64,000 nucleotides of DNA, from positions 1,116,001 to 1,180,000 of the forward strand of contig NZ_CP031728.1 of assembly GCF_008806975.1 (NCBI RefSeq). Reading direction: 5' to 3'. Position 1 is the stretch's first letter; each line of letters begins with the position of its first letter. This document shows positions 17,151 through 27,409 of this stretch, piece by piece. Source of the DNA: Cellvibrio sp. KY-GH-1 (lineage in GTDB: Bacteria > Pseudomonadota > Gammaproteobacteria > Pseudomonadales > Cellvibrionaceae). The notes below the pieces were generated by a model. That model had not been told where the DNA came from, did no database searches, and saw only the letters and a program-made list of their open reading frames with translations. The position numbers and the translations under genes are program-made.

Positions 17151-19958
17151 TCACAGAGAATTTAATAACGTATCAAACAATTCTCGCGCAACAGATATCA
17201 CTTGCGCATTGGCCTGATAAAGTTGCTGGAACTTAATTAAATCCGCCGCCTCTTCATCCAGGTTTACACCCGAAATTCCCTCTCGCATGGTGTTTGTTTG
17301 CTCTAGCAGACTTTTACTGGCTTCAGTATTGATTTTTGAGAGGTTACTTTTCGTTCCAACCTCTTCAACCATTTTTGCATAACCATCGGCAAAACTCAGA
17401 CTGCCGTCTTGCAAGGTTTTGGCCGACTCTAATGCCGTCATTGCGAGTGCGTTGCGGTTATCATTACTGCCATTGGTATTAAAACCGACTGTAAATACAT
17501 CACCCGCTTTAGGTTGACCGCTGACAGCTACCTGATAACCAATAAACGAAGACGCCGCAAAACCTGGCAGACTACTATCACCAAAATAGGGGCTGTTGGT
17601 TGGCGATGTTTGCAGGCTAATACCGTTTGCCATCGTAATATCTATACGCCCGCCAACAGTAACCGTACTCTGCTCAACGGTGCCCACAGTAAGCGGATCA
17701 TCCTGGCCGATTAACCGCACATTCGGATTGCCACTGCCGTCATTGACATCAATAGAGTTAACGCCCGCGTTGGACGCAGACAGGCGAATATCCAAATTAA
17801 CACCTGACGAAGCCACCAAGCGTAACTCAGGCGCACCAGTAATCGGGTTATTTGCGCTTTGTGCGCGAATACCCAATGCTTTCAAATTTTCATTGGAATT
17901 AATTCGTTCAGCGAGATAGTCATTGAACTCGGATTCGCTGACATTGGGATTAGGTACATCTGCGGCAAACGCCGTATTGGAATAATTATATTCTAATAAA
18001 TTTTCGCCGTTGACCGACAACTGCAAGGGCGGTGCATAAGTCGTAGTATCGAAATTAATATCGGTAATGGTCGCCGTAGTGTAAGCATTGGCGGACACAC
18101 CCGATAACGCACTAATTTGCGCAGCCGTTTGCGCAGCAGAGGCGCCAGGCGTAGTGGTAATAGTTTTGTTGGTGATTGCACCGGTTTCCGGGTCGCGAAA
18201 CGTAAAACGAAGTTGTTCCGCCAAATAACCATTGGATTGGGGCAAACTGGCCGCGGTCATGGGCCCGGGCAAATCCGGCGGTTCAGTGGCAATTTGCGAT
18301 GTGCGTCCTGCAGGAAGACCCACCCGCTCTCCTCTACCGGTAACACGGGTCTCGCCAATATCGGAGGTAAAAATATTGTTGCTCGCCCCTGGCACAAAGG
18401 TTTGGTCACGCATGGCCGGCACTAAATCTTTTGGATTTGCCGGGTCTGTGTTATCCAGAACGTCGTAAGTGGTTTCCGATGTAAAACGAATAATAATTGG
18501 CGGTGTTAACGTACCCGGCTTACTAAACGCGGGCAAACGGTTGCCAGCAGCGTCTACGAGACTTAACACTTCACCGGCACTAATTAACCCGCTGCCCGAG
18601 TTACTGGTATTACCTGCCGTACGAATGGGCGCTGCAAATGCCAGGTCTTCGGGGCGTTGAATTTCGGCGTGAATACTCTCCGCGCCACGTTTTGTCGGTT
18701 GGATCGTAAAAGTGTCGCCGCCCTGAAAAGAACCGCTGGTTAGATTAACGGTAATACCGTCAAAAGAAACTTCAGCCGGATAAACCCCGGTTAATGTGCC
18801 TTGATCAATAACCGCTTTATCCGATAGCCGAGTCACTAAATAGTTACTGCTACCCGGCAGGATTTCAAAGCGGTAATCGCTGGTCGTTAATTGGTTAACA
18901 TCATCAATCGTCACAGAGATCACACGATCATCCGGCGATGCATTTGCGCCATGCATCACTCGGCTGGCAGTCAATGCGGGCTCATTAATATCACCAAACA
19001 TGCGCTGGCCGTAATCGCCATCCAAATCGATACCGCGTTGTTGCTGGGTATTAAATTGATCTGCCATCGCCAGAGCTATTCGGCCCAACTCATTCATTGA
19101 TGGGTACAACACCTGATCGCGAAAACCCAGCAGGCCGCCTAGTTGCCCGCCAGATATTTGCCCGCTGATATCACTGGAGACACCGTTGCTGGTAATTTGG
19201 ATTTTTCCATCGTTGGTGACATTGAATGTACTCACTCCAACACCAACAACTAAGGGCTGACCGTTGCCGATAAACACATTCAAGTCGCCGTCATCCTGCT
19301 TCACGACTTGCAATGAAACCAGCTCGGATAATTGACGCAACGCCTCATCACGTTTGTCCATCAAATCGTTAGGTTCATTGCCATTTCCGGATGCGCGTTT
19401 ATCAGCAATTGCCTGGTTTAATGTAGCAATGGACTTCGCCAGCGAATTCATCTGTGAGGTAACTGTACCCAGCTCACGATTAACACTTTTCTCGATATCA
19501 TCCATGCGCTGATATAAATTGTTAAAGCGAATACTCAAACTCTCCGCCTCAGTAACAATTAATTGGCGCGCAGGAGTTGAGGCAGGGTCATTGGAACCAT
19601 TTTGCATAGCAGCAAAAAAAGTTTGTAGCGAACCAGTAAGCCCGGTACTAATGTCGGCAAACAATTTATCGACCTTGCCGATATTGGTATTAAATTTATT
19701 TAACTGGTTATAGGTAGAAGTATCCAATCGCAGCTGTGCGGTAACAAACTCATTGACCACTCGCTCTATTGAAGTCGTGTTAACACCGGAACCTATGAAC
19801 CCAGCAGCGCCAATATTTTGTTCTGGTCGCGTTGCGTAGTTAACTTCCTGACGAGTATAACCGGCGGTGTTAGCGTTGGAAATATTGTGACCGGCCGTAC
19901 GCAGCGCATTTTGACTGGCCTGCAAACCGGAAATAGCGTTGGAGAGAATACCGGACAT
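17151..19958 (-). CDS. flgK: Hook-filament junction protein FlgK (HAP1), enlarged
   Basis: 935 aa against ~550 in Salmonella. FlgK is the first junction protein on the hook. Seen: N-terminal SNAISGLQASQNALRTAGHNISNANTAGYTRQ, the flagellar rod/hook N-motif, and a C-terminal SGVNLDEEAADLIKFQQLYQANAQVISVARELFDTLLNSL that is diagnostic of FlgK. The intervening ~600 residues are variable, rich in beta-type Thr/Gly/Asn sequence, and explain the extra length. It starts 4 bases after the flgJ stop, so it belongs to the flgB-flgL run. Confidence 0.95.
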   Translation of the reverse strand: MSGILSNAISGLQASQNALRTAGHNISNANTAGYTRQEVNYATRPEQNIGAAGFIGSGVNTTSIERVVNEFVTAQLRLDTSTYNQLNKFNTNIGKVDKLFADISTGLTGSLQTFFAAMQNGSNDPASTPARQLIVTEAESLSIRFNNLYQRMDDIEKSVNRELGTVTSQMNSLAKSIATLNQAIADKRASGNGNEPNDLMDKRDEALRQLSELVSLQVVKQDDGDLNVFIGNGQPLVVGVGVSTFNVTNDGKIQITSNGVSSDISGQISGGQLGGLLGFRDQVLYPSMNELGRIALAMADQFNTQQQRGIDLDGDYGQRMFGDINEPALTASRVMHGANASPDDRVISVTIDDVNQLTTSDYRFEILPGSSNYLVTRLSDKAVIDQGTLTGVYPAEVSFDGITVNLTSGSFQGGDTFTIQPTKRGAESIHAEIQRPEDLAFAAPIRTAGNTSNSGSGLISAGEVLSLVDAAGNRLPAFSKPGTLTPPIIIRFTSETTYDVLDNTDPANPKDLVPAMRDQTFVPGASNNIFTSDIGETRVTGRGERVGLPAGRTSQIATEPPDLPGPMTAASLPQSNGYLAEQLRFTFRDPETGAITNKTITTTPGASAAQTAAQISALSGVSANAYTTATITDINFDTTTYAPPLQLSVNGENLLEYNYSNTAFAADVPNPNVSESEFNDYLAERINSNENLKALGIRAQSANNPITGAPELRLVASSGVNLDIRLSASNAGVNSIDVNDGSGNPNVRLIGQDDPLTVGTVEQSTVTVGGRIDITMANGISLQTSPTNSPYFGDSSLPGFAASSFIGYQVAVSGQPKAGDVFTVGFNTNGSNDNRNALAMTALESAKTLQDGSLSFADGYAKMVEEVGTKSNLSKINTEASKSLLEQTNTMREGISGVNLDEEAADLIKFQQLYQANAQVISVARELFDTLLNSL

Positions 19959-19962
19959 AGGA

Positions 19963-21162
19963 CTACTCCACTAATTTCCGGCCAGCGACGGCCGCATTGG
20001 AAATAAACGATTGTGCCGCCTGCGCCACTTCGCTCACAGAGCGAATTGCGTCAGAGTTCAGCAGGCTTTTAATTTTTTTGGCATACAATGGATCAGTCGC
20101 GTAACCCGCCGATTGCAAAGCCTCCGCATAAGCAGACGAATTATTTCCTGCCTCCAGCGCATCCTGATAGCGAGGATTGTTTTTCATTAACTTCACATAA
20201 TCAGAAAAACTTTCCGAATAATCGTTGTATTTACGAAAATCGGCTTTTTCACTCGCCGCAATTCCATCGCGGTATTCGAGGGTCGCGATATTTACCTTTC
20301 CACCTTCCCAACCAGTGTTAGCTTTAATATTGAAAAGATTAAAGCTGTTATTCCCTTTCTGGTCATGAATAACGTGTTTGCCCCAACCGGTTTCCAATGC
20401 GACCTGGGCAATTAACACGTCGGGATTAATTTGCAATTCGGCAGCCGCTTTTTCTGCATGCGGCTTAATCATCATGACAAAATTTTCCTGGCTTTCACTC
20501 ACACTGGATTTTTGCCCGGCACGAGAATTCATCGTTTGGGGCTTACTCAACAACGCAGGAATATAAGCGGAGTTGAGAATCGGGTAATCTCGCGCTTCCA
20601 CCTCACCTTGATCAGGGTTCAACAATGAGTTATTGGAGTTATCGCTCATGCGCATGAAATCAACAACCCAGGATTCGAGGTTCTCAAGGTCGTTAGCGAA
20701 AACCTCGTTTTCAGCATCGGCAACTGCCGCCGCAGAATCTTTATGAACCACAGCGGCAGGCAACTCACCAGTGTTGGCTGCAGATAAACCCCCTGTAGAT
20801 GAACTACGGGTATCCGGCTTCATACTACCGCCATAGGCGTGTAGCATTTGCTTATAAAAATGATCTGCCAAACCAATACCACGACCACTGGTCAGGTTTA
20901 ACACCATTTGCTGGTCGAGCATATCGCGATGAAACCGCGTAGTACTGCTATCGAAGTAATTGCCTTGTGAAAACACATCATTGGCTTCGCGCATGGTTTT
21001 TAGCATTTGTTGTACAAACATGGCTTCAAATTTTTTGGCGATTTCTTGTAATGCCTGTGGATCTTTGGCGCGCCCCATCGCCTTGACAGAATCAAGTGAG
21101 TTAGCGTCAAGATAAGTATCCTGCACCTGAGGTGTTTTTACGCCGGTATCGACAGTTAACAT
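19963..21162 (-). CDS. flgJ: FlgJ: rod cap with peptidoglycan hydrolase domain
   Basis: 399 aa, dual-domain. The N-terminal part (~30-110; KKFEAMFVQQMLKTMREAND and YFDSSTTRFHRDMLDQQM) is the rod-assembly domain. A Ser/Ala-rich linker follows. The C-terminal GH73 glucosaminidase domain (~225-385) has VLIAQVALETGWGKHVI with the presumed catalytic Glu, then SFNLFNIKA and YATDPLYAKKIKSLL. It clears a hole in peptidoglycan for the growing rod. It starts one base after the flgI stop. Confidence 0.95.
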   Translation of the reverse strand: MLTVDTGVKTPQVQDTYLDANSLDSVKAMGRAKDPQALQEIAKKFEAMFVQQMLKTMREANDVFSQGNYFDSSTTRFHRDMLDQQMVLNLTSGRGIGLADHFYKQMLHAYGGSMKPDTRSSSTGGLSAANTGELPAAVVHKDSAAAVADAENEVFANDLENLESWVVDFMRMSDNSNNSLLNPDQGEVEARDYPILNSAYIPALLSKPQTMNSRAGQKSSVSESQENFVMMIKPHAEKAAAELQINPDVLIAQVALETGWGKHVIHDQKGNNSFNLFNIKANTGWEGGKVNIATLEYRDGIAASEKADFRKYNDYSESFSDYVKLMKNNPRYQDALEAGNNSSAYAEALQSAGYATDPLYAKKIKSLLNSDAIRSVSEVAQAAQSFISNAAVAGRKLVE

Positions 21163-21163
21163 T

Positions 21164-22267
21164 TTAGATCACCACTAATTCTGCTTTAAGTGCACCCGAT
21201 TCTTTGAGCGCTTCCAGAATCGCCATTAAATCGCTGGGTGATGCACCCACGTTATTAACGGATTTCACTATGTCATCCAGGTTGGCGCCAGGTGCAAACT
21301 TGAACATTGGGTTAGTTTCTTCATCCGCTTTAACATTACTACTCGGCACCACAACGGTTTGACCACCGGCCAATGCATTTGGCTGGCTCACGGTTAAACT
21401 TTCTGCCACGGAAACAGTAAGACTTCCATGCGTAACCGCGACTGGTGACACGCGTACATTTTTACCAACAACAATTGTGCCGGTGCGTGAATTGATAATG
21501 ACCTTGGCAACCTCCTCACCGGGAGTTACCTCGACATTTTCGAGCATGGAAATAAAATCCACGCGTTGCGCAGGATTTGCCGGAGAATTCACCATAATAG
21601 AAACGGCATCTAACGGACGCGCTACATCTGGCCCCAACATCGCGTTAATACTTTTTGCCAATTGATTGGCGGTAGTGAAATCGGCGCGATGTAAATTAAA
21701 TACAATCGGTTGGCCTCCCGCAAAATTGGTTTCCACCATTCGCTCTACGGTTGCACCACTGGGAATACGACCTGCACTCGGAATATTCACGGTAATTTTT
21801 GAACCATCGTTACCCGAAGCGCTTAAGCCACCAACAACCAGATTACCTTGGGCAACGGCATACACTTTTCCATCCAAACCTTTTAACGGTGTCATTAACA
21901 AGCTACCGCCACGCAAACTTTTCGCATTACTGATGGAAGAAACTGTTACATCAATAGTTTGACCAGGTTTGGCAAACGCCGGTAGCTCAGCTTGAATCAT
22001 TACCGCTGCGACGTTCTTCATTTGCATGCGCGCACCTTCCGGTACAGTAATGCCAAATTGTTTCAACATGGAATTAAAGGACTGCACAGTAAACGGAGAT
22101 TGCGTCGTTTGGTCGCCGGTACCATCAAGCCCAACCACGAGACCATAACCTACTAATTGGTTCGCGCGCACGCCGGCAACACTGGCAATGTCTTTAATGC
22201 GCTCGGCTTTGGCAGCAGTGCTCGCCCACATCAACACACCGATGACTAACCAACAAAAATTACGCAT
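21164..22267 (-). CDS. flgI: Flagellar P-ring protein FlgI
   Basis: 367 aa periplasmic protein that forms the P ring in the peptidoglycan layer. The start at 22267 gives a clean Sec signal peptide ([21 protein letters not shown]). Then [42 protein letters not shown], and the C-terminal [30 protein letters not shown] typical of FlgI. Upstream in-frame codons read through the flgH tail and are not credible. It is 64 bases after flgH. Confidence 0.96.
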   Translation of the reverse strand: MRNFCWLVIGVLMWASTAAKAERIKDIASVAGVRANQLVGYGLVVGLDGTGDQTTQSPFTVQSFNSMLKQFGITVPEGARMQMKNVAAVMIQAELPAFAKPGQTIDVTVSSISNAKSLRGGSLLMTPLKGLDGKVYAVAQGNLVVGGLSASGNDGSKITVNIPSAGRIPSGATVERMVETNFAGGQPIVFNLHRADFTTANQLAKSINAMLGPDVARPLDAVSIMVNSPANPAQRVDFISMLENVEVTPGEEVAKVIINSRTGTIVVGKNVRVSPVAVTHGSLTVSVAESLTVSQPNALAGGQTVVVPSSNVKADEETNPMFKFAPGANLDDIVKSVNNVGASPSDLMAILEALKESGALKAELVVI

Positions 22268-22331
22268 ATATACCTCAACCAAAATGTTACTCGCACATCT
22301 ACGACCAATTAGATTAGCGCCAGGCGTACAA

Positions 22332-23027
22332 TTAAAGCGGCCACAAATCACTGTTAAAGAAGCGCGACAACCAACCCATTTGTTGGGTGCTAGCCAATTC
22401 GCCAGTGCCACTGTAGGAAATTTTGGCGTTCGCTAAACGCGTAGAAACGATAGTATTGTCTGGCGCAATATCTTCCGGGCGCACAATGCCACTGATGCGA
22501 ATAAATTCATCGCCGCGATTCAAGGTAATCCACTTTTCACCACGCACAATTAAATTTCCGTTGGGCAGAATTTCTGCCACTGTCACGGTTATATTGCCTT
22601 GCAAACTATTGCTCTGGTCTGCATCCGCACTGCCGTCAAAGGTGCGATCCTGTTCCATCGTCGTGGTTAATTCGTTGCCCTTAATGGTGGGATTTACCCC
22701 CAACAACGGCCCTGCATTAAAATTCACACCGCTCTTTTTCCCGGTAGTTACGCCAGAGGATTTTCTGGACACAGTGCGTTCACTCAGGGTTACGGTAATG
22801 ACATCACCGACGAAATGCGCTTTGCGATCATCAAATAGATTCATACCGTACGCATCCTGATACAAAGAACCTTCCGTGCGCTGTGGAACTGGCATATTGG
22901 CAGCGATAGTCGGTGCATACGCAGGATCATCCGCCATAGGTTTTCTGTTAGCACAGCCACTCAGCACAACAATCGCCGCAACCAGGCTGATAAGTTGAAC
23001 GCTTGAGAAAGAAAATTGCAGGTTCAT
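22332..23027 (-). CDS. flgH: Flagellar L-ring lipoprotein FlgH
   Basis: 231 aa outer-membrane lipoprotein. Seen: signal peptide with lipobox VVLSGCAN (Cys ~25), then [65 protein letters not shown] and the C-terminal [16 protein letters not shown]. These are all FlgH hallmarks. It forms the L ring with FlgI as the outer bushing for the rod. Length is normal for the family. Confidence 0.96.
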   Translation of the reverse strand: MNLQFSFSSVQLISLVAAIVVLSGCANRKPMADDPAYAPTIAANMPVPQRTEGSLYQDAYGMNLFDDRKAHFVGDVITVTLSERTVSRKSSGVTTGKKSGVNFNAGPLLGVNPTIKGNELTTTMEQDRTFDGSADADQSNSLQGNITVTVAEILPNGNLIVRGEKWITLNRGDEFIRISGIVRPEDIAPDNTIVSTRLANAKISYSGTGELASTQQMGWLSRFFNSDLWPL

Positions 23028-23054
23028 GATGCGGCACTCAAGGTAAAAACGTGA

Positions 23055-23840
23055 TTAAAGATTCTGCGTGATAAACTGCAGCATTTGGTCTGCCGTTGAA
23101 ACCACTTTGGAATTCATTTCATACGCGCGCTGGGTAGTAATCATGTTCACCATTTCTTCCACGATATCCACGTTGGAATTTTCCAACATCCCTTGCTTAA
23201 TAACACCCATACCATTCTCACCGGGTGTACCTTGCACCGGGTTGCCACTGGCTACCGTTTCTACAAACAAGTTCCCGCCAATTGGTTGCAAACCTGAGTG
23301 GTTAACAAAATCCACCATGGTAATGGTCCCCAATTGTTGCGGGTCCACTTGTCCATTTGTGTAACCATTCACAGTTCCATCAGTGCCAATCGTGACTTTG
23401 TTGGTGCCCTCAGGAATTACGATGGCGGGTTCCAGCAATAAACCATCGGCATTCACCACTTGCCCTTCACCATTAATTTGCAATTGGCCATTACGCGAAT
23501 AAACGATGCTGCCATCCGGTTGCAGAAATTGCAGAAAACCGTGGCCATCAATCGCAATATCGAGCGACTGATCGGTGACTTGTAAATTACCCTGGGTAAA
23601 CTCTTTCTGCGTTGCAACAACACGCACACCCGCACCCAATTGCAAACCGGACGGCAATTCGGTGTCTTGCGTTTGCTGTGCGCCTGGCTGACGCTGGTTT
23701 TGATACAGCAGATCCTCAAAAATAGCGCGGTCGCGCTTGTAACCAATCGTGCTGGTATTTGCCAGGTTATTGGAGATGGTAGTGAGCTGACGATCCTGTG
23801 CTGATAATCCGGTTTTACTGACATAGAGTGCGGCGTGCAT
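23055..23840 (-). CDS. flgG: Distal rod protein FlgG
   Basis: 261 aa, the usual FlgG length. N-terminal MHAALYVSKTGLSAQDRQLTTISNNLANTSTIGYKRDRAIF, then DLLYQNQRQPGAQ, which is FlgG-specific, and the C-terminal EEMVNMITTQRAYEMNSKVVSTADQMLQFITQNL. It builds the distal rod. It lies 45 bases after flgF and 27 bases before flgH. Confidence 0.96.
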   Translation of the reverse strand: MHAALYVSKTGLSAQDRQLTTISNNLANTSTIGYKRDRAIFEDLLYQNQRQPGAQQTQDTELPSGLQLGAGVRVVATQKEFTQGNLQVTDQSLDIAIDGHGFLQFLQPDGSIVYSRNGQLQINGEGQVVNADGLLLEPAIVIPEGTNKVTIGTDGTVNGYTNGQVDPQQLGTITMVDFVNHSGLQPIGGNLFVETVASGNPVQGTPGENGMGVIKQGMLENSNVDIVEEMVNMITTQRAYEMNSKVVSTADQMLQFITQNL

Positions 23841-23885
23841 GATCTATTCCTCAGGTTAAATGCATTAACAAAACGCATTAAAAAA

Positions 23886-24629
23886 TTACGACATTTGCAA
23901 TAACTGCGCTGACGCTGCTGAGTTTTCTTCAGCCGTCTTCATTACTTTTACTTGCATTTCATATTGGCGAGAGAGACTCAAAATTTGCGTGAATTCTTCC
24001 ACAGCGTTGACATTGCTCCCCTCGTACATGCCGCTGCGAATAACGACTTCAGGTGCAACCGCTGCATTCAAACCATCGCGCTGACGAAATAAACCGTCAT
24101 CGCCTTTTTCAATGGTTTTGATATCGGGATTCACTAATTTCAATTGGCCAACCTGCACCATGGCTTCCGGCCCCTGGCCCAACCCCACAATCGAGATAGT
24201 GCCATCAGAGCCAATTTGAACCTTTTCATTTTCGGGAATATTGATGGGGCCACCCGCGCCCAGCACAGGCAAGCCATTGGAAGTGCGTAACATGCCGTTC
24301 GCATCAACAGCGAGATTGCCAAAGCGGGTGTAAGCTTCTGAACCGTCCGGCGCTTGCACCGCGATAAAGCCGTTACCCTGAATGGCGACATCCAACGAAT
24401 TATTAGTTGTGATCATCGGGCCGGACTCAAAATTTGAACGCGGTGATTCAGTCAATGCATAGGCGCGAGTGGGCTGACCTTCCCCGTAATACACACCCAT
24501 ACTGCGCGATTGTTCAAAGTCAGCACGAAAACCTGTGGTACTGAGGTTCGCCAAATTGTTGGCGCGATTAGCCTGGGCCAACATATTGTTCTTGGCACCG
24601 CTCATGGCAATAAACAGGGCTCTGTCCAC
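23886..24629 (-). CDS. flgF: Proximal rod protein FlgF
   Basis: 247 aa. The start is taken as GTG at 24629, giving MDRALFIAMSGAKNNMLAQANRANNLANLSTTGFR, the conserved FlgF N-terminus; CCGGAG stands a suitable distance upstream. The C-terminal EEFTQILSLSRQYEMQVKVMKTAEENSAASAQLLQ is typical. It is part of the proximal rod. The 300-base gap to flgE upstream holds a cluster of palindromes (see 24769-24891), which may affect its share of the operon transcript. Confidence 0.94.
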   Translation of the reverse strand: MDRALFIAMSGAKNNMLAQANRANNLANLSTTGFRADFEQSRSMGVYYGEGQPTRAYALTESPRSNFESGPMITTNNSLDVAIQGNGFIAVQAPDGSEAYTRFGNLAVDANGMLRTSNGLPVLGAGGPINIPENEKVQIGSDGTISIVGLGQGPEAMVQVGQLKLVNPDIKTIEKGDDGLFRQRDGLNAAVAPEVVIRSGMYEGSNVNAVEEFTQILSLSRQYEMQVKVMKTAEENSAASAQLLQMS

Positions 24630-24768
24630 GATTTTTACTCCGGTTTCCAGCACTAACTACTAGCGCTAGTTTTTTGGCGAATTTGCCGTTACCGGAAGTT
24701 CTGCAAGAGCGGTGCCAATCTGTGGATGTGATTTAATATATTGAAAATTAAAGATTTTTTCCGCTTAC

Positions 24769-24891
24769 GTAGGGGCGCAATTTATTGCGCCCTGATGATT
24801 AACCAAATCATCGAATAGAAAGCGGCAAAGAGCTTCCGCTCTTTGCCGCTGTGTGAATGTAATTTTAATCTGTAGGGGCGCAATTTATTGC
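24769..24891. repeat. Palindrome/direct-repeat cluster between flgE and flgF
   Basis: A compact island in the 301-base flgE-flgF gap. Parts: (a) 24769-24792, GTAGGGGCGCAA-TTTATTGCGCCC, a palindrome; (b) 24794-24812, GATGATT-AACCA-AATCATC; (c) 24821-24850, a perfect 13-base stem AGCGGCAAAGAGC with a 4-base loop; (d) 24872-24891, a direct second copy of the first 20 bases of (a). The copies are ~103 bases apart. This looks like a REP/BIME-type or small MITE-like element rather than a classical terminator, since no long T run follows. The rest of the gap holds nothing I recognise. Confidence 0.7.
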
Positions 24892-24930
24892 TCCCTTTTT
24901 ATTGCGTCCGCATGCATTACCGGCCAGCTA

Positions 24931-27357
24931 TTACCTCAAATTGATAATGGTTTGTGTTGTCGCATTGGCGGTTTCAATGGTTTTCGCATTCGCTTGATAG
25001 TTGCGCTGGGCGATAATCAAATTCACCAATTGCTCGGACAAATCTACGTTGGATTCTTCTATTGCACCCGCTGTTATGTTACCCAGTTGTGCGGAACCGG
25101 GAGCACCAATAATTGCTTCACCCGTTTCAAAGGTTTGTGCCCACATGGTATCGCCTACCGGTTTCAGGCCGTCAACACTGCTGAAGTTGGCCAACGCCAC
25201 CTGCCCCAGAACCTGAGCTTCACCGTTGGTGAAACGCGCAAACACGATACCGGTATTGCTGATATCCAAACCAGCGAGGCGGCCAGTGGCGTAACCATTT
25301 TGATCTAACTGCTCAACGGCGAAGTCACCTTTAAACTGTGTACTGCCCGCCAAATCAATTAAAAAGTTGGAACTGGCCGGCGGCTCAGCAACGGGAACTG
25401 TACCGCCTTGCAATACATTGAGTGGGCCTAGCGCACCGATTGGGTCGCCATCTTCACCCAGTGGCGTCCAGTTGGAAATCAGCATTGAGTCAGTGGTGAA
25501 TGGATCAATAGTACCGTCCGAATTGAAATGAATATTGAATGACGCCATGGTTGGCTCAGTATTCTGTGGCGATGGCAATGATGGATCCGGATCACCTACA
25601 TTCTGACCATCAATTTGTACGTACATAATCCAATGATTAGGTGATGTCAGTGGATCTGCAGGGTCATATTCTTGCTTAACGAAAAAGTGACGCATGGAAT
25701 GCGCATTACCCAAACTGTCGTAAATCGTCGTAGTGGTTGCATGGTTATAGGTTTTTTGATCGATAGGGTTAAACGCATTAATCGGAACAGGCGTAAAAAA
25801 GTTGGGCACATTAATCGAACCGAACATACTGCCGCCATATACAGGAACTGTGGGAGCACTACTTGCAATCGAATAGCCTTCTTGCATAGTAACTGTCACA
25901 GCACCACCTATTTTAATTGCATCGGTTGTGTTGTTTACGATTTGCGATGTCCCCTGATTACCTTGTACTTCAGCAACGCCGCCGGCAGTGTCAAAGGTAA
26001 ATTCCAAATCTTTACCACTGGCAGATACGATTTCCAGGTTGCCGTCTGAATCCAGCGTCGCACTAATCCCCAACAACGTCGATGAACTTAACGCGTTGAT
26101 CTCATCGCGCATTGCAGTCATGTCTGGAGCACCGGTAGAGGTCAAGTTAACGCCATTCAAACGGAAAGAACCGTTATTGGTAAACACTTTGGGAGGCACA
26201 GCCAACGCATCGGACGCATACAAAACTGCCGTGGTGCGCGCGGTCGCCGAAACGCCCGCAAGTTTATTGAGTTCAGACGCAGTTTCGTCTGCACTTGCGC
26301 CGTATTTACTGATATAGGGCACATCTTTTCCATTAGGCCCGCGAATGACTAACGTATGCGATCCATAGTTGTTGGTCACCTCTGGAATTCCCGCATCGTG
26401 TGCCGTTGCATGTGGAGTACCCGCGGCAGTGCTCACGGTAGTTACTGCAGTCGTCAATGCGTTTGGATCAGAGTTGGGAGCATCAATTGTCACAGTAACC
26501 GTGGACGGTGTGCCTGTTGCCAAATCGCGGAATTTTAATTCATTAGTGGTATTGTCCGCATAGGCTTCCACGTTGACCGGGCTGGCGGAATCAAAGTTCG
26601 CGGAGTTAATTAAGGTCGCCAGCGCCGATAAAGATGTTGCAGAACCAGTATTCAGGGTTAGATAAACGCTGTCGGTTGCAAGGCTCACCGGGTCAGTGCG
26701 CGACAGGGTAAACGCCGTTGTATTTGCCGCGCTGAACGTCAGTGGCGTTGCTATCGCCCCCAAGTTCAAGGTAGTGGTGGTGGCAACTTTCGCACCTAGC
26801 TGCGCCTCATTAATACCCGAACCGTTAGTGGCAAAACGAGATCCCGTGGTTTCCAACACCACTTCGCTCGAATCCAGATTAAATGATGCATCCACCGCGG
26901 TAGTTTGACGCGGCTCTTGCGAACTGACATCAACGCGCAAATCACCCAGAATTCCGCTCACATTGCCCGCGTCGTCCGCAGCAAAGCCTTGCAGCAACGC
27001 ACCGGTACCATTCACGATATACCCGTCTTTATCCAAGCCAAAAGTACCTGCCCGGGTAAACAAACGTTCGCCATTTTTTTCTACCACAAAAAAGCCTTCG
27101 CCATTCACCGACAAATCCAATTCATTCTGGGTGAATTTCAAATTGCCTTGGGTAAATTGTTGGCGAATATTTTGAATGGTTACACCGCTACCGGGCGTAT
27201 TAGAACCACCACCCAATAAAGTGCTTGTGTATACATCGCCAAATTCAGCGCGCGAAGTTTTAAAACCAATGGTGCTCGCATTGGCTATATTGTTACCGGT
27301 CACTTGCAGATCAGTATTTGCTGCACGAATTCCGCTTAACGCTGTATTGAACGACAT
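24931..27357 (-). CDS. flgE: Flagellar hook protein FlgE, enlarged
   Basis: 808 aa, about twice the Salmonella length (403). FlgE polymerises into the universal-joint hook. Seen: MSFNTALSGIRAANTDLQVTGNNIANASTIGFKTSRAEFGDVY, the family N-terminus; NELDLSVNGEGFFVV; SLGNAHSMRHFFVKQ in the middle; and the C-terminal ESNVDLSEQLVNLIIAQRNYQANAKTIETANATTQTIINLR. The ~400 extra residues are Thr/Ala/Ser-rich beta-type sequence between ~150 and ~560. It lies 52 bases after flgD. Confidence 0.95.
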   Translation of the reverse strand: MSFNTALSGIRAANTDLQVTGNNIANASTIGFKTSRAEFGDVYTSTLLGGGSNTPGSGVTIQNIRQQFTQGNLKFTQNELDLSVNGEGFFVVEKNGERLFTRAGTFGLDKDGYIVNGTGALLQGFAADDAGNVSGILGDLRVDVSSQEPRQTTAVDASFNLDSSEVVLETTGSRFATNGSGINEAQLGAKVATTTTLNLGAIATPLTFSAANTTAFTLSRTDPVSLATDSVYLTLNTGSATSLSALATLINSANFDSASPVNVEAYADNTTNELKFRDLATGTPSTVTVTIDAPNSDPNALTTAVTTVSTAAGTPHATAHDAGIPEVTNNYGSHTLVIRGPNGKDVPYISKYGASADETASELNKLAGVSATARTTAVLYASDALAVPPKVFTNNGSFRLNGVNLTSTGAPDMTAMRDEINALSSSTLLGISATLDSDGNLEIVSASGKDLEFTFDTAGGVAEVQGNQGTSQIVNNTTDAIKIGGAVTVTMQEGYSIASSAPTVPVYGGSMFGSINVPNFFTPVPINAFNPIDQKTYNHATTTTIYDSLGNAHSMRHFFVKQEYDPADPLTSPNHWIMYVQIDGQNVGDPDPSLPSPQNTEPTMASFNIHFNSDGTIDPFTTDSMLISNWTPLGEDGDPIGALGPLNVLQGGTVPVAEPPASSNFLIDLAGSTQFKGDFAVEQLDQNGYATGRLAGLDISNTGIVFARFTNGEAQVLGQVALANFSSVDGLKPVGDTMWAQTFETGEAIIGAPGSAQLGNITAGAIEESNVDLSEQLVNLIIAQRNYQANAKTIETANATTQTIINLR

Positions 27358-27409
27358 ATTACACCTCGACCATAGGGACTAATGGCTGAAAATTTTAATT
27401 ACAACTCGA

